NCBI RefSeq assembly: GCF_049943335.1
Contig: NZ_JBNFVY010000020.1
Coordinates: 1 to 8,384, forward strand
Reading direction: 5' to 3'
Source: JBNFVY01 sp049943335
GTDB taxonomy: Bacteria; Pseudomonadota; Alphaproteobacteria; Rhodobacterales; Rhodobacteraceae
Length of the DNA: 8,384 nt
Shown: positions 1-6,290 of the stretch, in pieces
How positions within the stretch are numbered: the first letter of the stretch is position 1
Layout: every line of letters begins with the position of its first letter
Made by a program: the position numbers and the translations under genes
The notes under the pieces: model-generated
Told to the model about the DNA's origin: nothing
What the model saw: only the letters and a program-made list of their open reading frames with translations
The model's database searches: none

Positions 1-83
1 AGATCGACACCGCTTCCGTCCGCTTTCACACGAACCTTAACGTTGTAGTCGATCACGCGCTTGACAGGTACAAGTACCTTCAT
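1..83 (-). CDS. etfB: Electron transfer flavoprotein subunit beta (N-terminal fragment)
   Basis: This is the first 27 codons of a minus-strand gene that leaves the window at base 1. The peptide starts MKVLVPVKRVIDYNVKVRVK, the typical EtfB opening: a beta strand, then the conserved VPVKRVxDxNVKxRVKxDG. EtfB pairs with EtfA to form the soluble FAD/AMP-containing heterodimer that takes electrons from acyl-CoA and other dehydrogenases and passes them to the membrane ETF:quinone oxidoreductase. The start is backed by a strong ribosome site, GGGAGA (96-91), 7 nt upstream of the ATG. The gene follows the adenosyltransferase gene in the same direction after 182 nt, enough room for its own promoter. 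The catalytic core and the usual etfA partner lie outside the window. The family call is confident despite the short fragment. Confidence 0.9.
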   Translation of the reverse strand, partial: MKVLVPVKRVIDYNVKVRVKADGSGVD

Positions 84-169
84 CACGGTATCTCCCTTTG
101 TATGGTGCGCGAGCGCTGACGCCCGCCAATTCTGCGCACGCTTGTTACCCGAGGGTCCGTGGGGAAAAC

Positions 170-198
170 AGCGCAAAAATGCCGCACCGCCGCGTCAA
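170..198 (-). promoter_or_regulatory. Weak candidate promoter for etfB, -35 box inside a small dyad
   Basis: On the minus strand a CTTGACG sequence (-35-like TTGACG at 198-193) lies in the 182-nt gap before etfB. A spacer of 17 nt would place the -10 box at 175-170, which reads TGCGCT and is a poor match. The -35 hexamer sits inside an inverted repeat, GCGTC-AA-GACGC (192-203). A promoter in this gap is plausible because the gap is the longest in the minus-strand run, but the exact boxes are a guess. Confidence 0.2.
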
Positions 199-265
199 GA
201 CGCAGCGTTGTCGTGCTGAAATACCGCCCGGCACTGGAATTACGGTTTGGAACGGCGCGGTCGGG

Positions 266-838
266 TTACCTGTTTGCCCCGGGCACCCAGAGCACATCGC
301 CGCGGCCCTGATCGTTGGCGATCCGCGAGGCCACGAAAAACCAGTCGCTCAGGCGATTCAGGTATTTCACTGCGGCAGGGTTCACGTCTTCCTGGGTTGC
401 CAATTCCGTAGCCAGCCGTTCTGCCCGCCGCGATACCGTCCGGCACAGGTGCAAATGCGCCGCCAGCGGCGTCCCGCCCGGCAGGGTAAAGCTGCGCAAC
501 GGGGTCAGATCGACATTCATCGCGTCGATTTCGTTTTCCAGCCGCAGAACCTGCGCGTCTGACATGCGCAGTGGCTCATATTCGGCATCGGCGTCCTTGG
601 CCATGTCGGGCCGGCTGAGGTCAGCGCCCAGATCGAACAGATCGTTCTGGATGCTGGCCAGCTGCGCGTCCATCGCGCCATCCGCGTGCAGGCGCGCCAG
701 GCCCACTGTCGCGTTGACTTCGTCGGCGGTGCCATAGGACTGAACCCGCAAGTCGTGTTTGACGCGGCGCGACCCATCGCTCAGCGCGGTGTCGCCCTTG
801 TCGCCGGTTCGCGTATAGATCTTGTTCAGGACAACCAT
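266..838 (-). CDS. PduO-type ATP:cob(I)alamin adenosyltransferase
   Basis: The 190-residue protein transfers the adenosyl group of ATP to cob(I)alamin, making adenosylcobalamin, the cofactor of mutases such as methylmalonyl-CoA mutase. It acts in the cytosol. The N-terminal ATP-binding motif T9-R-T-G-D-K-G-D-T17 is present, followed by the conserved Y35-G-T-A-D-E-V-N42 segment. The FTLPGG turn (117-122), the arginine-rich helix CRTVSRRAER (132-141) and the closing helix KYLNRLSDWFFVASR (158-172) complete the PduO/MMAB family signature, and the length is normal. The start ATG has GGTGAGGAA just upstream, and this ribosome site contains the TGA stop of the upstream HIG1-type gene, so the two are probably translationally coupled. 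The name cobO/cobA is avoided because those are unrelated adenosyltransferase families; pduO or mmaB-like is the right class. Confidence 0.95.
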   Translation of the reverse strand: MVVLNKIYTRTGDKGDTALSDGSRRVKHDLRVQSYGTADEVNATVGLARLHADGAMDAQLASIQNDLFDLGADLSRPDMAKDADAEYEPLRMSDAQVLRLENEIDAMNVDLTPLRSFTLPGGTPLAAHLHLCRTVSRRAERLATELATQEDVNPAAVKYLNRLSDWFFVASRIANDQGRGDVLWVPGANR

Positions 839-842
839 TTCC

Positions 843-1046
843 TCACCCTTTGCTGCGGACGTAAACGAAGAGCAGAACCATGCAGATCGCGACGAACTGT
901 GCGATGATCCGGTACCGCATCACGCGGTTGGCATGTTTGCGGTTGAAATCGCCACCCTTGGCGAAGCCGCCGATGCCAATCATCAGGATGACCAGAACCG
1001 CCAGGACGGCCACGATCATCACGCCAAAGAGCGGGTCTTGGAACAT
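843..1046 (-). CDS. HIG1-type twin-transmembrane protein
   Basis: This 67-residue inner-membrane protein has two predicted helices, about residues 7-29 and 47-63, joined by a short basic loop. The loop and start of helix 2 read N40-RVM-R44-Y-R46-IIA-Q50. This matches the HIG1 signature (Q/I)x3(R/H)xRx3Q except for Asn at the first position. Family knowledge: HIG1/Rcf1 proteins associate with cytochrome c oxidase and respiratory supercomplexes in mitochondria, and alphaproteobacterial versions are small two-helix proteins of this size. A role in oxidase function here is inference. The start has a strong GGAGG site 5 nt upstream. The stop lies 4 nt before the adenosyltransferase ATG, so they form a tight pair. 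The high hydrophobicity and good ribosome site make it a real gene despite its size. Confidence 0.88.
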   Translation of the reverse strand: MFQDPLFGVMIVAVLAVLVILMIGIGGFAKGGDFNRKHANRVMRYRIIAQFVAICMVLLFVYVRSKG

Positions 1047-1130
1047 GTTTCCTCCACTGCGTTTCGCCTGTCATCGCACATAGTCCCCTTGTCGCGCAAT
1101 CCACGGTGCCCTGCGGCCCGCTGCCGCGCG

Positions 1131-1967
1131 TCAGGCCTTGTTCGACAACCAGTCGATCGTGCGGGTCGGCAGCGCGCGCCGCCCCATTGCGGTGATCCAG
1201 GTGGCGCGGGTGACATAATAGTGGGCGCGCGGGCGCGGGTTTTCGATCGCGTGGATCAGCTTGGAAGTTACCGCCGAGGGCGGCAATTCAAACGGATCGG
1301 GGCCGGGGTTTTCGGCGTAAAGGCGCGGGATCAGGGTTTTGCGATACTGATCTGCGCGGGCGCTGGTTTCCCAGTCGATCCACGTTTCAAAGTTCTTTCG
1401 CGCGTTCAGGCGAAACCGCGTCGGGATGGGGCCCGGTTCGATCAGGCTGACGCGGATGTTCGTGTCGCGCATTTCCAGCCGCAACGTGTCTGTCAGCCCT
1501 TCGAGCGCGAATTTCGTGGCGTTGTACGCGCCGCGCCATTTCAGGGCGACCAGTCCCAGGACTGACCCGCAATTCACGATTCGCCCATGCCCTTGGGCGC
1601 GCATCAGGGGAATGATCCGCCGGGTCAATTCGTGCCAGCCGAACAGGTTAGCCTCAAAAATCTGGCGCAGGGCATCGGTTGGCAGATCCTCGACCGCCCC
1701 TGGAATGGCATAGGCCCCGTTGTTGAACAGGGCGTCGATACGTCCGCCGGTCCGCGCCGTCAATTCGTCCAGTGCAGCCTGGATCGTTTCGGGTTTTTCG
1801 TAATCAAGAACAAAGCTTTCCAAGCCTTCGTCGCGCAAGGCGGCGCAATCTTTGGCGTGCCGGCAGGTGGCAAGGACACGCCACCCCTGACGGCTGTGCA
1901 AGGTGCGCGCCGCGTCCAGCCCGATGCCGGACGAACACCCGGTAATGAGAATGATCCTGTCGCTCAT
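1131..1967 (-). CDS. Short-chain dehydrogenase/reductase (classical SDR, NAD(P)-dependent)
   Basis: The 278-residue protein is a classical Rossmann-fold SDR. Visible motifs are the cofactor loop T9-G-C-S-S-G-I-G16, R36 at the end of the second strand (suggesting NADPH preference), D55 near the adenine site, and NNGA (82-85), a known variant of NNAG. The catalytic tetrad is complete: N107, S135, Y148 and K152 (YNATK). The EPGP turn follows the catalytic helix. The C-terminal region of roughly 100 residues after the turn would form the substrate lid, so the protein is somewhat longer than the minimal 250-residue SDR. The substrate cannot be read from sequence; the pattern resembles oxidoreductases of the LFNNGAY...PGAVEDLP subgroup. 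The start is set by homology to the SDR N-terminus; the ribosome site (GGCGGG next to the ATG) is weak. It lies 39 nt after the SH3-protein gene and 84 nt before the HIG1-type gene, all in one direction. Confidence 0.93.
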   Translation of the reverse strand: MSDRIILITGCSSGIGLDAARTLHSRQGWRVLATCRHAKDCAALRDEGLESFVLDYEKPETIQAALDELTARTGGRIDALFNNGAYAIPGAVEDLPTDALRQIFEANLFGWHELTRRIIPLMRAQGHGRIVNCGSVLGLVALKWRGAYNATKFALEGLTDTLRLEMRDTNIRVSLIEPGPIPTRFRLNARKNFETWIDWETSARADQYRKTLIPRLYAENPGPDPFELPPSAVTSKLIHAIENPRPRAHYYVTRATWITAMGRRALPTRTIDWLSNKA

Positions 1968-2006
1968 CCCGCCGGGATAGCCGCCGGCAGGGGCGCGCGC
2001 AATCGC

Positions 2007-2534
2007 TTAGCTGGCCGGGTCAAGAAAACGCGTGGACATGTACCCTTCGACGCCGTCGCCTTCGATGCGGATACGGGCCCAGCCGTTCGATGTTTCTTCG
2101 ACGACCATGGCAAGATCGCCGCGAATGACCTGCCCGACAACGCCGAATTGTGTCGATGGCCCCGCGCGAACATTCACACGGCTGCCCGACACGACAAACA
2201 CGTTGCTTTGCGATGGTTCGGGTTTCATTTCGCGCGATCCGGCGTCCGGCCCGGTCGATGCGGCCGATGCGGCGAAAACAGCCGGGATCTCTAGTTGTCG
2301 CAGCCCTTGTTTGGCCGCGCTTGCCGGTTGCACCAGTTGAGCCTTTGGCAGAACCTGGGGCGCTTGCACGGCCACCGCAGTCAGCGCAATTTCGGACGTG
2401 TTGTTTTGCGCGCGCGTTACCGCAGGTGTGTCGTCTGCCAGATTTTGCGACATCTCGGCATCGGTGACATCGCGCCCGCCAATTGTCAAAACCAAGCCGA
2501 TGCCGACAAGCGTCGTCATAATCAATTTGAACAT
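2007..2534 (-). CDS. Membrane-anchored or secreted bacterial SH3-domain protein
   Basis: The 175-residue protein has an N-terminal hydrophobic segment (residues 4-20, after MFK) that acts as a signal peptide or membrane anchor. A long Ala/Gln/Val-rich, probably disordered linker runs from about residue 25 to 110. One bacterial SH3 (SH3_3/SH3b) domain fills residues 111-175, with the hallmark V-N-V-R-A-G-P-S (120-127), a GxV repeat, NGWARI and the closing GYM...RFL. Such domains usually bind peptidoglycan peptides or periplasmic partners. No catalytic domain is attached, so the role may be as an adaptor or cell-wall sensor (inference). The reading frame is open to 2642, but the ATG at 2534 is preferred: GGGGGA (2544-2539) stands 4 nt upstream and the signal segment follows immediately. 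It is divergent from parC and first in the minus-strand run. Confidence 0.85.
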   Translation of the reverse strand: MFKLIMTTLVGIGLVLTIGGRDVTDAEMSQNLADDTPAVTRAQNNTSEIALTAVAVQAPQVLPKAQLVQPASAAKQGLRQLEIPAVFAASAASTGPDAGSREMKPEPSQSNVFVVSGSRVNVRAGPSTQFGVVGQVIRGDLAMVVEETSNGWARIRIEGDGVEGYMSTRFLDPAS

Positions 2535-2656
2535 GCCATCCCCCGATGTGCTGATTGCCCTATCAACTACCGAAGGCGTGGATTCGTTCCTTTGGGAAAA
2601 ATAGCCAAGCGTTCCCCCTGTGCCTGCTTTACCGCGCATCACGGCGAGAGTATCAA
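2535..2656. promoter_or_regulatory. Divergent intergenic region between the SH3-protein gene and parC
   Basis: These 122 nt separate two oppositely transcribed genes and therefore should hold promoters for both, unless the parC start is further upstream. No convincing -35/-10 pair was found on either strand. A minus-strand CTTGGCT near 2607 and a TTGATA near 2571 have poor partners, and the latter would leave too short a leader. A short A/T-rich patch (GGGAAAAATAG, 2594-2604) is the only AT-rich stretch. Confidence 0.5.
2643..2650 (+). promoter_or_regulatory. Ribosome binding site deciding the parC start
   Basis: GGCGAGAG lies 6 nt before the ATG at 2657 and 12 nt before the next in-frame ATG at 2663. 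The spacing favours 2657, so the protein begins MHMSEN. Upstream in-frame starts back to 2555 lack such a site and would add a non-conserved peptide. Confidence 0.6.
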
Positions 2657-5008
2657 ATGCACATGAGCGAAAACGATAATCAAAAAGACGATACAGGCGC
2701 CATCCAGATCAGCGAACCGCTACGCCGTGCGATTGGCGAGCGTTACCTGACCTATGCGCTGTCGACCATCATGCACCGGGCCCTGCCCGATGCGCGCGAT
2801 GGGTTGAAACCGGTGCACCGGCGCATCCTTTATGCGATGCGCGAATTGAAGCTGGCCCCGAGCGGGCGCTTCCGGAAATCATCCAAGATTTCCGGGGACG
2901 TGATGGGCAACTATCACCCGCACGGTGACCAGGCGATCTATGATGCGATGGCGCGCCTGGCGCAGGATTTCAACATCCGCTACCCGTTGGTCGACGGGCA
3001 GGGGAACTTCGGGAATATCGACGGAGACAACCCGGCGGCCAGCCGGTACACCGAAGCGCGCATGACGCAGGCGGCCGAATTGCTGATGGTCGGGCTGGAT
3101 GAAAATGCCGTCGACTTCCGTGACAATTACGACGGCACATTGACAGAGCCGGTTGTTTTGCCAGCGGCGTTCCCGAACCTGTTGGCAAATGGCGCTACCG
3201 GGATCGCGGTGGGCATGGCAACCAACATTCCGCCGCACAACATTCCCGAACTGATCGATGCCTGCCTGCATCTGGTCAAGGTGCCTGACGCGCGCGATGA
3301 CACGTTGCTCAACCACGTGCCGGGGCCGGATTTCCCAACCGGGGGGATTATCGTCGAGCCGCGCGACAGCATCGCCGAGGCTTATCGCACCGGACGGGGC
3401 AGCTTCCGCCTGCGGTGCAAGTGGGAAACCGAAGATCTGGGGCGCGGCCAGTGGCAGATCGTGGTGACGGAAATTCCCTACCAGGTGCAAAAATCAAAGC
3501 TGATCGAAAAGATCGCCGAGCTGATCCAGACCAAGAAAATCCCGATCCTTGGCGATGTTCGCGACGAGTCGGCCGAAGATATCCGTCTGGTCATCGAACC
3601 CAAGTCCAAGAACGTCGATCCCGATGTGCTGATGAGCACGCTGTTCCGCAATTCCGATCTGGAAACGCGGTTCAGCCTGAATATGAATGTGTTGATCGAT
3701 GGCGTGACGCCCAAGGTTTGCAGCCTGAAAGAAGTGCTGCGGGCCTTTCTGGATCATCGGCGCGACGTGTTGCTGCGCCGCTCCACCCATCGCCTGGAAA
3801 AGATCGACCACCGCTTAGAGGTTCTTGAAGGGTTCATCATTGCCTTTCTGAACCTCGATCGCGTGATCGACATCATCCGCTATGACGATAGCCCCAAGGC
3901 GGCGCTGATGGCGGAAGACTGGTCCATCAAGCGCGCTCGTGCGATCGACGAAAGCGATTACGTGTCGCCTCTGCCCGCGGACGGGCCGGGCGAACTGTCC
4001 GACGTGCAGGCCGAGGCGATCCTGAACATGCGGCTGCGCAGCCTGCGCAGGCTGGAAGAGTTGGAGCTGATCCGCGAACGCGACGCGCTGATGGAAGAAC
4101 GCGCGCAGATCGAAGATTTGCTGGAAAACCCCAGCGTGCAGTGGGACGAGATTTCAAACCAGCTGAAAGAGGTCAAAAAGACATTTGGCAAAGGCTATGA
4201 GGGCGGGGCGCGCCGTACTCAGTTCGCCGAAGCGCTGGAAGTGGCCGAAGTGCCGCTGGAAGCCATGATCGAACGTGAACCGATCACCGTGGTCTGTTCG
4301 CAGATGGGGTGGATCCGGGCCATGACCGGGCATATCGATCTGACGCGCGAACTGAAATTCAAGGATGGCGATGGACCGCGGTTCATTTTCCACGCCGAAA
4401 CCACCGACAAGATCCTGCTGTTCGCGGCCAATGGCCGGTTTTATACCCTTCAGGGGTCGAACTTGCCCGGCGGGCGCGGCATGGGCGAGCCGGTGCGCCT
4501 GATGGTCGATTTGCCGAACGAGGTGAACATCGTCGATCTTTTTGTCCACAAACCGGGGGAAAAGCTGCTGGTGGCGTCCAGCGCCGGCGACGGGTTCATC
4601 GTGTCCGAAAACGATGTCATCGCGCAAACGCGGACGGGCAAGCAGGTGTTGAACGTCAAAGGTGGTGTGCAGGCGGCGGCCAGCCGGCGTGTCACAGGCG
4701 ATCACGTGGCGATCGTGTCGGAAAACCGCCGGTTCCTTGCCTTTCCGCTGTCCGAAGTGCCCGAACTGGGGCGCGGCAAAGGGGTGCGTCTGCAAAAATA
4801 CAATCAGGCGCGTGGCAAGCAGGGAACGCTGGAACTGGATGGCGGGCTGTCTGACATTACCACCTTCAACTTGTCGGACGGGCTGAGCTGGACGATGGGC
4901 GGCGACAAGACGCGCACCGAAACGGACATGACCCAGTGGATCGCCAAGCGCGCCAGTGTGGGAAAGGCGCCGCCGCACGGGTTCCCGCGGAACAACAAGT
5001 TTGACTGA
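2657..5008 (+). CDS. parC: DNA topoisomerase IV subunit A
   Basis: The 783-residue protein is the DNA-cleaving subunit of topoisomerase IV, which with ParE decatenates sister chromosomes. The N-terminal winged-helix/tower part (about 15-530) shows ALPDARDGLKPVHRRILYAM (42-61), the helix-4 region NYHPHGDQAIYDAM (85-98) and the catalytic A-S-R130-Y131-T-E, with Tyr131 forming the covalent DNA link. The coiled-coil dimer-gate segment LNMRLRSLRRLEELELIRER lies near 455-475. The rest (about 535-770) is the degenerate beta-pinwheel C-terminal domain. I could not see the strong QRRGGKG box of GyrA, which favours ParC over GyrA. The start ATG at 2657 has GGCGAGAG 6 nt upstream; an ATG at 2663 is possible but its spacing is worse. 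The frame is open upstream to 2555, but that extension is not ParC-like. The residue at the main quinolone-sensing position is Gln92. The stop overlaps the next gene by 8 nt. Confidence 0.96.
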   Translation: MHMSENDNQKDDTGAIQISEPLRRAIGERYLTYALSTIMHRALPDARDGLKPVHRRILYAMRELKLAPSGRFRKSSKISGDVMGNYHPHGDQAIYDAMARLAQDFNIRYPLVDGQGNFGNIDGDNPAASRYTEARMTQAAELLMVGLDENAVDFRDNYDGTLTEPVVLPAAFPNLLANGATGIAVGMATNIPPHNIPELIDACLHLVKVPDARDDTLLNHVPGPDFPTGGIIVEPRDSIAEAYRTGRGSFRLRCKWETEDLGRGQWQIVVTEIPYQVQKSKLIEKIAELIQTKKIPILGDVRDESAEDIRLVIEPKSKNVDPDVLMSTLFRNSDLETRFSLNMNVLIDGVTPKVCSLKEVLRAFLDHRRDVLLRRSTHRLEKIDHRLEVLEGFIIAFLNLDRVIDIIRYDDSPKAALMAEDWSIKRARAIDESDYVSPLPADGPGELSDVQAEAILNMRLRSLRRLEELELIRERDALMEERAQIEDLLENPSVQWDEISNQLKEVKKTFGKGYEGGARRTQFAEALEVAEVPLEAMIEREPITVVCSQMGWIRAMTGHIDLTRELKFKDGDGPRFIFHAETTDKILLFAANGRFYTLQGSNLPGGRGMGEPVRLMVDLPNEVNIVDLFVHKPGEKLLVASSAGDGFIVSENDVIAQTRTGKQVLNVKGGVQAAASRRVTGDHVAIVSENRRFLAFPLSEVPELGRGKGVRLQKYNQARGKQGTLELDGGLSDITTFNLSDGLSWTMGGDKTRTETDMTQWIAKRASVGKAPPHGFPRNNKFD

Positions 5009-6290
5009 CACCACGGGCACTGCGGCGACGCAATTCGTCGGTCGCAAGGCCGGCATTTTTGCCATTGCGTTGCGTACGGGTATTTTGACTGTGCTGACGT
5101 TCGGGCTGTACCGGTTCTGGATGAAGACCCGCTTGCGCCAGTACTATTGGTCCGCGATCCGGCCTGGCGGCCTGCCGTTGGAATACATGGGTCAGCCGAT
5201 TGAAAAACTACTGGGGTTCCTGATCGCCGTCGTGTTTCTTGCGTTCTACATCGGGATTGTGAACCTGATCCTGGTGTTCGGATCCTTTGCGATTTTCCAC
5301 GGGAACCTGGTTGCTTACGTGGTGTCTTTTGTGGGGTTGGTTCCGCTGTGGTTTTTCGCCCAGTACCGCGCCAGGCGTTACGTGTTGGCGCGCACCCGGT
5401 GGCGCGGCATTCGGTTCGGGATTGAACCGGGTGCCTGGGGCTATTCCTTGCGCGCGTGTCTTTTGTGGCTGCTGACGATCTTGTCGCTCGGCCTTTTGTG
5501 GCCGGTCAAGACCTTCTGGCTCGAAAAATACCGCACGGATCGTACCTTTTTCGGGCAGGTGCGGCTGCACCAGGGCGGGCGTTGGACCATGCTGATCCGC
5601 CCGTTCCTGTGGGTCACCATCCCCTGGCTTGTCGTTTTGGCCTTGGTCGGCCATGCGCTATGGTCACTGTTCGCCCTGTCGCGCGGCCTTGGGCCGGGAC
5701 CGGATCACTGGGCCGGAAACTGGGACAGCATGGGCGAACTGGGCCTGTCCCTGATCACGTCCGGTCTGATCGGCATCGTCGCCTTGGCCCTGATGGTGAT
5801 CGGCGCATTGCATTATTCGGTGGCGGCGTTCCGCCGGCTTGCCGCGCACAAGCGCGCTGGGCCCTTGCGTCTGACATCACATTTGCGCACCGGCCGGTTG
5901 GCGCGGATTTACGGGTTCGGGTATCTTTTTACCTATCTTTGTGTCGGCATCGCAGTTGTGCTTTTGGGGGTCGCTCTGGGGTTGGTTGCGTTCTATGGCG
6001 CGGGCGCCCCCGAGGGGGTTCTTGATTTCCTGCTGCTTGGCGCCCAGGCTGACAGCGCGCTAGCCCGGGCGCTTTTTATCGGGCTTTCCATCGCGTCATA
6101 TTTCGCGATTTTCATCATCTGGAGCGTATTTTTGCATGTGTTCGTGACGCTGCCCCGGCTGCGACACTATGCGGAAACGCTGGAAGTTCACGGCATGGAC
6201 CATCTGGGGGGCGTCCTGCAGCGCGAACGTGACGAATTTGCTGAAGCCGAAGGGTTTGCCGAGGCGCTGGATCTGGGGGCGGCCATATGA
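5001..6290 (+). CDS. DUF898/YjgN-family polytopic membrane protein
   Basis: The 429-residue inner-membrane protein has about eight hydrophobic segments: roughly 17-38, 70-98, 102-121, 150-173, 200-226, 245-272, then two more towards the C-terminus. Two similar blocks are visible, TVLTFGLYRFW...RLRQYY (30-49) and TILSLGLLWPV...EKYRTDRTFFG (159-185), which is the internal duplication typical of DUF898 (YjgN) proteins. No enzymatic motif is seen, and the family has no established function. The acidic, helical C-terminal tail is probably cytosolic. The start is a TTG at 5001 that overlaps the parC stop (TTGACTGA). It is chosen because the conserved domain begins a few residues later and the next in-frame candidate, TTG at 5070, falls inside it. 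A GTG at 4956 is open but lacks a ribosome site. The stop overlaps the following protease ATG (ATGA), so the two are likely made together. Confidence 0.85.
   Translation: MTDTTGTAATQFVGRKAGIFAIALRTGILTVLTFGLYRFWMKTRLRQYYWSAIRPGGLPLEYMGQPIEKLLGFLIAVVFLAFYIGIVNLILVFGSFAIFHGNLVAYVVSFVGLVPLWFFAQYRARRYVLARTRWRGIRFGIEPGAWGYSLRACLLWLLTILSLGLLWPVKTFWLEKYRTDRTFFGQVRLHQGGRWTMLIRPFLWVTIPWLVVLALVGHALWSLFALSRGLGPGPDHWAGNWDSMGELGLSLITSGLIGIVALALMVIGALHYSVAAFRRLAAHKRAGPLRLTSHLRTGRLARIYGFGYLFTYLCVGIAVVLLGVALGLVAFYGAGAPEGVLDFLLLGAQADSALARALFIGLSIASYFAIFIIWSVFLHVFVTLPRLRHYAETLEVHGMDHLGGVLQRERDEFAEAEGFAEALDLGAAI

Noticed and set aside
1047..1130. GCGGC-AGCGG-GCCGC hairpin after the SDR stop as a terminator
   Set aside because: The stem is only 5 bp and is followed by AGGGCACC, not a T run, so read-through into the HIG1-type gene remains likely.
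1713..1724. NNGA in place of NNAG in the SDR as a possible active-site defect
   Set aside because: NNGA is a known variant in classical SDR subgroups, and the N-S-Y-K tetrad is complete.
1587..2294. A 235-codon plus-strand frame across the SDR and SH3-protein genes
   Set aside because: It overlaps two well-supported minus-strand genes and its translation shows no domain or ribosome site.
2535..2642. Extended start of the SH3-domain protein at 2642
   Set aside because: It would add 36 residues ahead of a signal segment; GGGGGA next to the ATG at 2534 marks the better start.
2555..2656. N-terminal extension of ParC starting at 2555
   Set aside because: The added 34 residues are not ParC-like, and the ribosome site GGCGAGAG fits the ATG at 2657.
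4154..5065. A 303-codon open frame on the minus strand opposite the 3' half of parC
   Set aside because: It has no family signature and lies opposite a conserved parC C-terminal domain, so it is a high-GC shadow.
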